Source: CAYRSS01 sp964426945 (GTDB taxonomy: Bacteria; Planctomycetota; Phycisphaerae; UBA1845). Taken from it: a stretch of 64,000 nt of DNA. A model generated the notes under the pieces. The model made no database searches, was not told the DNA's origin, and saw nothing but the letters and a program-made list of their open reading frames with translations. Position numbers and translations under genes: made by a program. Each line of letters starts with the position of its first letter. Within the stretch, counting starts at the first letter, position 1. The stretch is taken from NCBI GenBank assembly GCA_964426945.1, contig CAYRSS010000020.1, forward strand, positions 5,708-69,707, read 5' to 3'. This document shows, in pieces, positions 24,974-33,689 of this stretch.

Positions 24974-25033
24974 TAGCCACGGAGCCCTCCCGGCTTATCA
25001 TGGCGCGTTTCAGGCCCGCAGAGAGGCCAGCCT

Positions 25034-26047
25034 ATGCCGGCACAAATCGAGGATGTCGCCCGTAGGGCGAATGTTTCCATCAGCACCGTTTCCCGCGTGG
25101 TCAACGGGCGGGCCGGCGTCAACGCCGAGACCCGTCGCCGGGTCGAGGTCGCCATCGAGGAGCTGGGCTATCGCCCCAACGCGTTCGCCCGCGGGCTGAT
25201 GCTGCGGCGCAGCGACATCGTCGGCCTCGTGCTGCCCGACCTGCACGGCGAGTTCTATTCGGAGATCATCCGCGGCGCGAATCAGCAGGCGCGGGCGATG
25301 GGCTACAACCTCGTCGTATCCTCGTCGCGCGATTCGGACGACGCCCGCTCGCTGCTGCAGGGCATGCACCAGCGCACGATGCTCGACGGCGTGGCCGTCA
25401 TGGTCTCGGAAGTCAGCGGCGGCATCGACCACCTGCTGGCCGACTTCCCCATTCCGCTCGTCGTGCTGGACGGCGAGGTCGAGGGGGGCGTGCATGACAG
25501 CGTGGTGATTGACCAGCGCGAGGGCGTACTGGCGCTGATGCGACACCTGATCCACGATCGCGGCGTGCGGCGGATCTTCTTTGTGGGCGGCCTGAAGACC
25601 AACCTCGACACCATCGAGCGCCTCGACGCCTGCCGCCAGGCGCTGAGCGAGCTGAACATCGAGCTGCGGCCGGGCGACGTGTATCACCTCGACTACGACT
25701 ACGACACGGCCCACGCCCTCGGCCGGCAGCACCTCCGCGAATGGGCGGGGCCGGGGCACTGCGTCTTCGCCGCCAACGACGAAATGGCCTGGGGCATCCT
25801 CGACGCGGCCGCGGAGCTGGGCGTACACGTGCCGAGCGACCTGGCCGTCGTCGGCTTCGACGACACCCGCATCGCCCGCCTGACGCGTCCGCCGCTGACG
25901 ACGGTGCGCGTGCCGATGCACCTGATGGGCGCCGAAGCCATCCGCCTGCTGTGCGAACGGCTTGGAGACCCGACCCTCCCGGGGCGGCGCGTGGCGCTGC
26001 ACCCGGAGCTGGTGGTGCGGCAGTCGTGTGGGGGGAAGAGAGCGTAG
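25034..26047 (+). CDS. LacI-family transcriptional regulator
   Basis: The 337-residue product has an N-terminal LacI helix-turn-helix (residues 4-24, IEDVARRANVSISTVSRVVN) with the hinge helix (YRPNAFARGLMLRRSDIVG) and a periplasmic-binding-protein-like effector domain (VVGFDDTRIARLTRPPLTTV near the end). AGAGAGG lies 7 nt before the ATG. It is divergent from GH144-GH94, with a LacI-type operator between, and a second such operator controls the GH1/ABC and secreted-protein operons 20 kb away. It should release its operators when an oligosaccharide from the beta-glucan binds; the ligand is inferred from the regulated genes. Confidence 0.93.
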   Translation: MPAQIEDVARRANVSISTVSRVVNGRAGVNAETRRRVEVAIEELGYRPNAFARGLMLRRSDIVGLVLPDLHGEFYSEIIRGANQQARAMGYNLVVSSSRDSDDARSLLQGMHQRTMLDGVAVMVSEVSGGIDHLLADFPIPLVVLDGEVEGGVHDSVVIDQREGVLALMRHLIHDRGVRRIFFVGGLKTNLDTIERLDACRQALSELNIELRPGDVYHLDYDYDTAHALGRQHLREWAGPGHCVFAANDEMAWGILDAAAELGVHVPSDLAVVGFDDTRIARLTRPPLTTVRVPMHLMGAEAIRLLCERLGDPTLPGRRVALHPELVVRQSCGGKRA

Positions 26048-26069
26048 GGTAGGTCGTACTCGACCTACC
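26048..26069 (+). terminator. GTAC-core palindrome directly after lacI
   Basis: GGTAGGTCG-TACT-CGACCTACC is a perfect 9-bp stem starting at the base after the lacI stop codon. There is no T-tract. It could end transcription, but it also belongs to the family of intergenic palindromes seen at 26129 and 29142. Confidence 0.45.
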
Positions 26070-26128
26070 ATCCCCATGCGCCCAGGAAGCCGGCATCGCT
26101 GGCGGGTAGTGTCTGCGTTCGGTTCTCA

Positions 26129-26150
26129 GGTGGGTCGAGTACGACCCGCC
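26129..26150. repeat. GTAC-core palindrome
   Basis: GGTGGGTCG-AGTA-CGACCCGCC resembles the hairpin at 26048-26069 and keeps the TCG-4nt-CGA core with a changed outer stem. The 534 bp from 26048 to 26581 hold these palindromes and no gene I can support. Confidence 0.6.
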
Positions 26151-26581
26151 ATACGACCAGCAGCCCCTCGGCACGTCGCCCTCCTGCCGCGTGTGACGGC
26201 ACGGGCCCTCGCGTGCGGAATGCGGTCACGAGCGCTGGCGAGCACGATGGGAGGGCGGTATACTGCTTGAAGTTCCACGTCCGCCTGGCGGATTGTCCAG
26301 GTTGACGACGGAATCAGGATCGCGCCGATGCTCAGGCGATCACAAGCCGGGCTTGCCCGGTGCACCCACCGCACCCAGCACATCGACGACGTCGCCAGGA
26401 TGGACGCCGCGGGTAACGCCGACCTGTTCATCCATCAGGCGAGAACGATCGGGGCGGGAGCTTGCCGACTGTCAGCAACCGCAACCACGACTCCCGCCCC
26501 CATTTCGGCCCTTCCAATCTGCTTCAACCCTTCTTCGGCCCCTGCGATGACAACGTCGCCCGAGCCAAGCGAGCGTGTCAG

Positions 26582-27058
26582 ATGCGCCAGATCCGTACAA
26601 GGCAACTAGGGACGCAGCAGCCAACATATGTCGTTGTATGGATGGCCGCTGGCTGTATTGGCATGCCACTGTTGTTCGCCGTGTATTGGTACATTGGCGA
26701 GGATGTCCTCGGGAGGATACTGCCGAGCAGTGTCACCGAGCTTCCATATTTGTTAGTCATAGGGCCGTTGGATGCACTTAGACATTGCACGACGCCGCCT
26801 CTATGGCCTTCTGACGCCTTTCCCATCACCATATTTATGGGGTTGATGTGGCTTGTCATCCTAGGCGGAATGATAGGTGCGCTGGTCGGCGCGGTCCTGC
26901 GGTCGGGGCGCCATCGACGTGCACCGGCGTGCTGCGCGGTCTGCGGGTACGATTTGCGACGGCTTACCGAGCCGCGGTGTCCGGAGTGCAGCGCCCCGTT
27001 CGACCCGAAGTTAATGCACCTGCCGCCGTCAGCGGGCGGCGGAGGGCCAGTTCGATGA
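26582..27058 (+). CDS. Membrane protein with C-terminal zinc ribbon
   Basis: A 158-residue product with two hydrophobic helices (about residues 16-38, VVVWMAAGCIGMPLLFAVYW; and 86-110, FMGLMWLVILGGMIGALVGA) and a C-terminal four-cysteine zinc ribbon (CCAVCGYDLRRL...RCPECSAPFDP). The CxxCGYDLRxL..xRCPEC pattern is very common in planctomycete membrane proteins of unknown role. The start is uncertain: ATG 26582 gives the first helix near the N-terminus, while the frame runs upstream to 26462. Base composition is clearly lower in GC than in the flanking operons. It is followed at 98 bp by a second, unrelated-looking protein with the same ending. Confidence 0.68.
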   Translation: MRQIRTRQLGTQQPTYVVVWMAAGCIGMPLLFAVYWYIGEDVLGRILPSSVTELPYLLVIGPLDALRHCTTPPLWPSDAFPITIFMGLMWLVILGGMIGALVGAVLRSGRHRRAPACCAVCGYDLRRLTEPRCPECSAPFDPKLMHLPPSAGGGGPVR

Positions 27059-27155
27059 CGCCCTTCGCCTACAACCTTGCCCGTGATGGCGTCGCATGGG
27101 CCGTACACGGCCCAACATCTTGCGGGTCGAGCACGACGCGCCCCACGAGGCCGAG

Positions 27156-27584
27156 ATGCGATCAGAACTAACAAAACGAATGACGTGCGTTGGTGTTGGC
27201 GCTATGCTTGGCGTAGTCGTGACTTGCCTTTGTCAGGTAACCTACTGCTGCCTTCCATTTGCAATGCCGGGAACAGCGCTGGCATTGTTGGCGCGAGGGA
27301 ATCATCCGCTCAGTTCGCACCATGTGATGAATGATAGCGGTAAGGCGGCGGCTGGAGTGTTCGTCGGAAACGCTGTAGCATACGCTGCGCTGTCGCTTGG
27401 CGTATCGATCGTCGCGCGGCGAAGCACGGACCGTAGGCCGCGTGCCACGACGCCAAGGTGCGCAAAATGTGGGTTTGCGCTGAATGGGATGACATCCGGC
27501 CGATGTCCCGAGTGCAGGATGCCATTCGGTCCGAAGTCGCCGCACAGGCCCGCATCGAGTAGGAGCAGCGGACGAGTTCCATAA
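27156..27584 (+). CDS. Second small membrane protein with zinc ribbon
   Basis: A 142-residue product with two hydrophobic helices (around residues 9-33 and 64-87) and a C-terminal CAKCGFALNGMTSGRCPEC zinc ribbon. The membrane part is not obviously similar to the gene before it; only the ribbon is shared. ATG 27156 is taken because the frame before it is polar. Function is unknown. Such ribbon-ended membrane proteins often occur singly or in tandem in planctomycetes. The lower GC and the palindromes around it point to an accessory segment. Confidence 0.65.
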   Translation: MRSELTKRMTCVGVGAMLGVVVTCLCQVTYCCLPFAMPGTALALLARGNHPLSSHHVMNDSGKAAAGVFVGNAVAYAALSLGVSIVARRSTDRRPRATTPRCAKCGFALNGMTSGRCPECRMPFGPKSPHRPASSRSSGRVP

Positions 27585-27689
27585 CACCTAGTGCTCATAG
27601 TCTGGGTGAATGGCAATCGTCCGAGGCTGCCGGATGGGCCGAGTCCGACCCACGCTGGGGAACTAGTAGATGAATGCGGAGGCAATCAG

Positions 27690-28982
27690 ATGCTTGTGCG
27701 ACGGAAAGCGCTGTTGATTGCGGTCACATGCGCGGCTACCTACTTTGGCCTGGAGCTACGGGACGAGCGTGTGCTCGCGGCGCAAGGTGTGGCGCGCCAG
27801 GACTGTGCTATCGCACTCGCCGCTGAGGAAGAGACCATTTGGATCGGCGAGCCGAAAGTTCCAGTGCGTCCAGAGTGTCTCACAGCCATGCTTGATTCAA
27901 AAGGCCATCCGCACGTGCTGTGGATCGAACGGACGGATACAGACAGCAGGTTACTGCACGCGCACCGGAACTCCGAGGTGACTCAGAACGGTGAATGGCG
28001 AATCGATGTCGTGGCGAACACGATCGGTTCCTACTTAGCGGTTCAGGATCGCCGGTCAATATGCATTACGTGGGACAGCCGGGATGGCGAAAGATGGCGA
28101 GCATCCGAGTGGTCGGTGGAAACGGCCACATGGCGGTCGCTGGTCGACGTCGCGAGCCCGCCGGGGCTGAGTCCGGTCTACTTTCCTAGGCTAGGTATCC
28201 TGTTTTGGGCGACGTACGAGAACACACGGTCGGCGGCTGACGCTGCTCCACCCGTGCCGGCAAATGCTGCCTCAGCGTCGTTTAGGATTTTTGCGGCCAT
28301 ACACAGCCAGTACATCGCCATGTACTCTGCAAGAATTGCAGGTGAAGCAGGTGGATTCAATAAGCTAGAATCTCCACGGAAGTTCCTCGATTGCCAGAAT
28401 CAGAGACAATCAGCAGTGCCCCTTCTCCTGGCTGCGGACGACGGAAGCTGCCTGATCTTCTGGGCGGATCGCGACGTCGCGGACGAGCCAATCGTGCGTT
28501 TCGGCGTGTATGATCCAATGTCAAGTAACGCGATCAAGGGTACAGCCGCGTGGCCTCTATTCTCCAATTCGTCACAATGGACCGTTGCGCCGGTACATGG
28601 ATCCGAGCTAGCATGGATTCTATGGACCGGACCGCGAGATCAGGATGCGCAATGGCAGCACAGTCTCTTCGTATCCAATACGGAGGCGTCGTGGGTTCCT
28701 CGTGTGATCGCCGAGTCGCGGAGCGCGAAAGCGGGCACACCAGCGGTGTGGTTGTCTTCAAGCGTCAGGGGAACAGTGGATGGAGCCATCGCCTGGCGAT
28801 CGGGAGCTGGCAAAGTGTCACTTGTCGTCGTCCGCCATGGTGAGACCTGTCCTGAGATCAGCATTCCGGGATTGCGCGCGAGGAATATCGGTATCGTCGT
28901 GGACCGTTCTGGCGACGGCATGGTGTTCTGTCTCGACGGCCAGCATCTGAGCGCAATTAAGTTCCATTCTGGGGGTGGCTAA
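27690..28982 (+). CDS. Secreted protein of unknown function, propeller-like
   Basis: The 430-residue product has a signal peptide (about residues 1-33, LLIAVTCAATYFGLE...VLA) and beta-rich sequence with repeated DSKGHPHVLWIE- and DDGSCLIFWADR-like phrases, reminiscent of propeller blades, but no family I recognise. GGAGG lies 8 nt before ATG 27690, which decides the start against the longer frame from 27591. GC is lower than in neighbouring operons. It stands alone between the zinc-ribbon genes and a repeat-filled gap. Confidence 0.75.
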   Translation: MLVRRKALLIAVTCAATYFGLELRDERVLAAQGVARQDCAIALAAEEETIWIGEPKVPVRPECLTAMLDSKGHPHVLWIERTDTDSRLLHAHRNSEVTQNGEWRIDVVANTIGSYLAVQDRRSICITWDSRDGERWRASEWSVETATWRSLVDVASPPGLSPVYFPRLGILFWATYENTRSAADAAPPVPANAASASFRIFAAIHSQYIAMYSARIAGEAGGFNKLESPRKFLDCQNQRQSAVPLLLAADDGSCLIFWADRDVADEPIVRFGVYDPMSSNAIKGTAAWPLFSNSSQWTVAPVHGSELAWILWTGPRDQDAQWQHSLFVSNTEASWVPRVIAESRSAKAGTPAVWLSSSVRGTVDGAIAWRSGAGKVSLVVVRHGETCPEISIPGLRARNIGIVVDRSGDGMVFCLDGQHLSAIKFHSGGG

Positions 28983-29370
28983 GGACCCGAGCGTCGATTC
29001 CGGCCGGCCGAGTACGGCAAGGAGTGGGCCACCCGCCACCCATCCATCGCGTCTCCGCGCCCTCTGCGGCTCCTCCGTGCTCTCTGCGTCCCTTCCCCGC
29101 GCGGCGGACGGATGACCCATCCGATCATCGCGAGCCCACCCCCTGCCGAGTACGGCAGGCAATGGGCCACCCATCGCCCGCCTTGTTCCGTCGCCCGCCG
29201 CCTCGTATACTTCCCGGCGTGCTACTCGTCCCCTGTCAACGCCGGTCCCCTGTCGTCAGCGCAGCCTGTCCGCCCTAGCGCTGCGCGCTGCGGCCATCGC
29301 GTTCGTGAGAACCTCCCCCGCGCCCGCCGACGCCGGCCGGGATGACCCTGTGAGCTGACGCCGGACCACC
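28983..29370. other. Gene-free gap with small repeats
   Basis: No gene is supported. It holds a short repetitive stretch of CTCCG/CTCTGCG units at 29051-29092 (CTCCGCGCCCTCTGCGGCTC followed by similar text), of a kind seen between genes in many environmental bacteria. Palindromes are CCTGCCG-AGTA-CGGCAGG (29142-29159) and ATGGG-CCA-CCCAT (29162-29174). A GGCCGAGTACGGC variant lies near 29006. Confidence 0.6.
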
Positions 29371-30987
29371 ATGATTCAGGAAATCGCCCGCCGCCGTACC
29401 TTTGCGATCATTTCGCACCCCGACGCCGGCAAGACCACCCTCACCGAGAAGTTCCTCCTCTACGGCGGGGCCGTGCAGCAGGCCGGATCGGTCACCGCCC
29501 GCAAGAACCAGCGGGCCACGACCTCCGACTGGATGGAGCTGGAGCGCAAGCGCGGCATCTCGGTCAGCTCGACCGTGCTGCAGTTCGACTACCGCGGCTA
29601 CTGCGTCAACCTGCTCGACACGCCGGGGCACAAGGACTTTTCCGAAGACACCTACCGCGTGCTGACGGCTGTCGACGCGGTCATCATGGTCATCGACGCG
29701 GGCAAGGGTATCGAAAACCAGACCCGCAAGCTGTTCGAGATCTGCCGCCGCCGCAGCGTGCCGATCTTCACGTTCATGAACAAGATGGACCGCCCGGGGC
29801 GAGACCCGCTCGACCTGCTCGACGAGTTGGAGCGCGTGCTGGGCCTGCACGCCTACGCGGTCAACTGGCCGCTGGGGGCCGGGGCCGACTTCCGCGGGGT
29901 CTTCGACCGCCTGAACCATCAGTTGCACCTTTTTGAGCGAACCCCCGGCGGCAGCCACCGCGCCCCGGTCGCGGTGACGTCGCTGGCCGACCCGGCCGTG
30001 CGGCAGTCGGTCGGCCCCTACGCCTGCGACGCGGCCACCGACGAGCTGGCCACGCTCGACGCGGCCGGCGCGTTTGACCCGGCGGCCGTGCTGCGTGGTG
30101 AGCAGACGCCGGTGCTCTTCGGCAGCGCGAGCAACAACTTCGGCGTGCAACTGCTGCTCGATGCGTTTCTGGCGTACTCCTCGCCGCCGCGGGCCCGCCG
30201 GGCGCTGTGCGGCACCATCGAGCCCGACCACGACGCGTTCTCCGGCTTTGTGTTCAAGATCCAGGCCAACATGGATCCGAAACACCGCGACTGTATCGCT
30301 TTTGTGCGGATCTGCTCGGGCAAGTTTGAACGCAGCATGAGCGTGATCCACCAGCAGACCGGCAACCGCATCCGGCTGACCAGCTCGCACAAGATGTTCG
30401 CCCGCGAGCGCGAAACCGTGGAAGAGGCCTACGCGGGCGACGTGATCGGCATCGTCGGCCACACCGAGTTCAAAGTCGGCGACACGCTCACCGTCGATCC
30501 GCGGATTGTGTATCGCGAGATCCCGCGCTTCGCGCCGGAATGCTTCGCGTATCTGCATGGCGCAGGCTCGTCGCAGCACAAGCGTTTCCGCAGCGGCCTT
30601 GACCAGCTCTTGCAGGAGGGGGTCGTGCTGTCGCTGCGTCTGGAGACGCCCGGCACCAGTTCGCCGCTGATCGGGGCGGTCGGCCCGCTGCAGTTCGACG
30701 TCGTGCAGTATCGCCTGCAGACCGAGTACGGCGCGGAGAGCCGCTTGCAGACCGCGCCGTGGGAGCGGCTGCGCTGGATCGACCCGAAGCATCCGAAAGA
30801 CGCGGTGGACGTGACCACGATTCCCAGCGGCGCCGCCCTGGCGACGGATGGCGAGGGCCAGCGCGTGCTGCTGTTTCCGGGCGAGTGGGAGATGACCTAC
30901 TTCCGCAAGCGCAACCCCGACATCGGGCTGTCCGATACGCCTTTCGTCCACGCCGATCAGGCGGCGCTGTCCGCCGGTGCCGGCTAG
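29371..30987 (+). CDS. prfC: Peptide chain release factor 3
   Basis: The 538-residue product is a translational GTPase of the RF3 type: ISHPDAGKTTLTEKFLLYGG (P-loop), SDWMELERKRGISVSSTVLQ (switch I with the ERKRGIS hallmark), DTPGHKDFSEDTYR (G3), NKMDR (G4), and the RF3-specific FERSMSV and RQVG-like tail region. RF3 recycles RF1/RF2 from the ribosome after peptide release. The usual length is about 530. No ribosome site is strong before ATG 29371, but the N-terminus starts where the family starts. It is transcribed in the same direction as the next gene, 134 bp upstream of it. Confidence 0.95.
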   Translation: MIQEIARRRTFAIISHPDAGKTTLTEKFLLYGGAVQQAGSVTARKNQRATTSDWMELERKRGISVSSTVLQFDYRGYCVNLLDTPGHKDFSEDTYRVLTAVDAVIMVIDAGKGIENQTRKLFEICRRRSVPIFTFMNKMDRPGRDPLDLLDELERVLGLHAYAVNWPLGAGADFRGVFDRLNHQLHLFERTPGGSHRAPVAVTSLADPAVRQSVGPYACDAATDELATLDAAGAFDPAAVLRGEQTPVLFGSASNNFGVQLLLDAFLAYSSPPRARRALCGTIEPDHDAFSGFVFKIQANMDPKHRDCIAFVRICSGKFERSMSVIHQQTGNRIRLTSSHKMFARERETVEEAYAGDVIGIVGHTEFKVGDTLTVDPRIVYREIPRFAPECFAYLHGAGSSQHKRFRSGLDQLLQEGVVLSLRLETPGTSSPLIGAVGPLQFDVVQYRLQTEYGAESRLQTAPWERLRWIDPKHPKDAVDVTTIPSGAALATDGEGQRVLLFPGEWEMTYFRKRNPDIGLSDTPFVHADQAALSAGAG

Positions 30988-31121
30988 GCGACCCGCCGGC
31001 CGCCGCCTTTACACCGCCCCCCCATCCGCGACACTGGCCGGCCACGGCGCAGCCGGCCGGGGGCGCAACCCCGCCCCACCGGCGTCGCCGGTCGCCGGTC
31101 GTCGCCGGTGCGGAGCCCGAG

Positions 31122-33587
31122 ATGATCGATCGTTCGGCCTACTGGGGCCTCGCGCTGATCACCTGCGCCACGCTGATGCTTCAGGTCATCCTGACGCGCA
31201 TCTTCAGCGTGGTGATGTGGTATCACATGTCGCTCGTGGCCGTGTCGATGGCCATGTTCGGCATGACGGTGGGCTCACTGATCGTTCATCGGCGGCCGGT
31301 GGCTTTCGCCCCCGAGCGTGCGTGGACGGCGTGCGATCGCTACGGCCTGTGGTTCGGGCTGGCGGCCGTCGCGGGCCTGCTCGTCTGCCTGAACACCCCG
31401 ATCGAAGTCCGCCCGACGTTCATGGGCTTTGTACTCATCGGTTGGTGGAACGCCGTGGCCGCGCTGCCGTTTGTGTTCAGTGGCGTGTGCGTCTGCGTCG
31501 CGCTCACCCGGTTTCCCCGCGCGGTCGGGCGGCTCTACGCGGCGGATCTCGCCGGGGCTGCAGGCGGCTGCGTGCTGGTGGTTTACCTGCTCGATCATCT
31601 CGATGCGGTCAGCGGCGTAATCGCCGTGGCGGCGATGGCGGTGCTGGGGGCGGCGATGTTCAGCCGGGCCGGGGGCGACGCGGTCCGCGCCCGTCGCCGC
31701 CTGGTCACCGCCGGCGCCCTTGCGATGGCGGCGATGGTCAACACCGTCTTTCAACCCGTGGCCCTGCAGTACAGCGTCGGCCGCTACATCGCCGATCGGC
31801 CGCTGCGTCACGAGTGGTGGAACGTGTTCTCCTACGTCACCGTTTCGCCCCCCGCCTACGGGCCGACGTGGTGGGGCGCGGGCGACCGCGCCGAGTGGGA
31901 TGCGGAGCGGATTCACCTGCGCGTCGAGATGGACACCCGCGCCTCGACGGCGATGGTCCAGTTCTCCGGCGATTGGGACACGGTCGGCTGGCTGATGGAG
32001 GACGCAGTCAGCGCCGCGCATCACCTGCGGTCAGCCGGCCCGGCGCTGGTCATCGGCAGCGGCGCGGGGCGCGACGTGCTCACCGCCCTCGTGCCCGCAC
32101 GTGGCGCGCGCCGCGTCGTGGGTGTCGACGTCAATCCTCGCATGGTCGAGTTGCTCATCCTGCACGAGCGGGAGTTCTCGGGGCACCTCGCCGCGCTGCC
32201 CGGGGTCGAGCTGCATGCCGACGAAGCGCGAAGCTGGCTGACGCGGCGCGACGAGCGGTTCCAGGTCATTACCATTCCGCTGGTGGACACCTCCGCCGCT
32301 TCCGCCGCGGGGGCGTACGCGCTGACCGAAAACAGCCTCTACACGGTCGAGGCCTTCGAGTTGTTTCTCGATCGACTGACGGATGACGGGCTGCTCAGCG
32401 TGTCGCGGTGGTGGTACCAGGGGCGGATCGGCGAGACGCACCGGCTCGTGGTCCTCGCGGCGGCGGCGCTCCGCGCCGCTGGCGAGACGGAGCCCGCGCG
32501 ACGGCTGATGGTCGTCCGCGGCGACGACATCGCCACGCTGCTCGTGTCGCGCGAGCCGTTTCTCGCGGCCGATCTGGAGCGGGCCGACGCGGCCTGCGCA
32601 AAGCACGGCTTCGAGCTTCTGCTCCGCCCCGCCGTCGACGCGCAACCCGCTGCGGGAGACCCCCGGCTGCTGGCCGCGGCGACCGATCCGGGCTGGCCTG
32701 CGGAGAGCCTCTTCAGCGCTCTGGTCGACCTGGCGGCACCGACCGACGACCGACCCTATTTCTTCCATTCCTACCGCATGGCGAACCTGCTGCGCTCCGA
32801 TGCGGCCCTGCTGGCCGACCAGCAGGCCACCGCGGCGGGGGGCGCGGGGGTGGCGTTCTTCGATCACAACGCGATGCTGGTGCTCGGCGTGCTGGTGGCC
32901 GCGCTAACCGTGGTGGTCGCGGGCATCTTCTGGTGGCCGATGCGCCGCGGCGGCGCCGCCTCCGGCCACGCCGACCGCCCGCGAGCGCTGATTACGCTCG
33001 CCTATTTCGGCGCCATCGGCATGGGGTTCATGTTCTTCGAATCGGCGCAGATGCAGCGGCTGAGCCTGTTCCTTGGCAATCCGGTGTATGCACTCACCGT
33101 CGTGCTCTTCACGCTGCTGCTCGCGTGTGCCCTGGGCGCGTGGATCGCCGGAGTGTGGTGGGAGCGGGCTGGCCGGGCGGCGGTTGCGCCGATGGTGATC
33201 GCGGCGCTCGTGGTCATCGCCGGGGTGGGGCTGGCAACGCCGTACATGACCGTCGCGCTCGCGGGGGGCGAGGCGCCGCTGCGCATTCTCGGGGCGATCG
33301 GGCTGCTCGCGCCGCCGGGGATTCTGATGGGCATGTTCTTCCCGACCGGGCTCCGCCTCGCCGATGGTGTCGCCGGCGCCTCGCTGGCGTGGTGCTGGGG
33401 CGTGAACGGCCTGACCTCGACCTACGCGGCGGTGCTGAGCATCGCCGTGTCGATATCCGCCGGCATCGCCTCAACGTATTGGCTGGGCGTGGCGATCTAC
33501 GCGGCAGCGGCGGTGCTCGGGCTGAGCCTCGCCCGATCTACGGCCACACGTGCGTCGCCCACGGCGACGTCCACGTCTGCCGCCTGA
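31122..33587 (+). CDS. Spermidine-synthase-like membrane protein
   Basis: The 821-residue product is a fusion-like membrane protein: six to seven helices in the first 230 residues (starting ALITCATLMLQVILTRIFSV), a soluble SAM-binding Rossmann domain at about 290-450 (ALVIGSGAGRDVLTAL, GVDVNPRMVEL), and several more helices in the last 250 residues (ending GVAIYAAAAVLGLSLARS). This layout matches 'spermidine synthase-like' proteins with flanking transporter-like helices, whose substrate is mostly unknown. CGGAG lies 6 nt before ATG 31122; the long upstream frame overlaps prfC and is not credible. A strong terminator follows. Confidence 0.85.
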   Translation: MIDRSAYWGLALITCATLMLQVILTRIFSVVMWYHMSLVAVSMAMFGMTVGSLIVHRRPVAFAPERAWTACDRYGLWFGLAAVAGLLVCLNTPIEVRPTFMGFVLIGWWNAVAALPFVFSGVCVCVALTRFPRAVGRLYAADLAGAAGGCVLVVYLLDHLDAVSGVIAVAAMAVLGAAMFSRAGGDAVRARRRLVTAGALAMAAMVNTVFQPVALQYSVGRYIADRPLRHEWWNVFSYVTVSPPAYGPTWWGAGDRAEWDAERIHLRVEMDTRASTAMVQFSGDWDTVGWLMEDAVSAAHHLRSAGPALVIGSGAGRDVLTALVPARGARRVVGVDVNPRMVELLILHEREFSGHLAALPGVELHADEARSWLTRRDERFQVITIPLVDTSAASAAGAYALTENSLYTVEAFELFLDRLTDDGLLSVSRWWYQGRIGETHRLVVLAAAALRAAGETEPARRLMVVRGDDIATLLVSREPFLAADLERADAACAKHGFELLLRPAVDAQPAAGDPRLLAAATDPGWPAESLFSALVDLAAPTDDRPYFFHSYRMANLLRSDAALLADQQATAAGGAGVAFFDHNAMLVLGVLVAALTVVVAGIFWWPMRRGGAASGHADRPRALITLAYFGAIGMGFMFFESAQMQRLSLFLGNPVYALTVVLFTLLLACALGAWIAGVWWERAGRAAVAPMVIAALVVIAGVGLATPYMTVALAGGEAPLRILGAIGLLAPPGILMGMFFPTGLRLADGVAGASLAWCWGVNGLTSTYAAVLSIAVSISAGIASTYWLGVAIYAAAAVLGLSLARSTATRASPTATSTSAA

Positions 33588-33612
33588 GCGGGAAGGGCTG
33601 CCCAAACGCGAG

Positions 33613-33651
33613 GCTGCCCCGGGTTCAACCGAACCCGGGGCAGCTTTGTTT
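33613..33651 (+). terminator. Rho-independent terminator
   Basis: A 14-bp perfect stem (33613-33626 with 33631-33644, GCTGCCCCGGGTTC) is followed by TTTGTTT. It ends the plus-strand transcript and lies between convergent genes. Confidence 0.9.
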
Positions 33652-33689
33652 GAGCGATTCAGTCGGGCTCAGTCGCCGCGATCACGCGA

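Noticed and set aside
27700..27716. LacI-like site GGAAAGCGCTGTTG
   Set aside because: It has at least two mismatches to the operator and lies inside a coding region after the start codon.
29275..30951. Long minus-strand frame opposite prfC
   Set aside because: prfC is unmistakable on the plus strand; the antisense has no motif.
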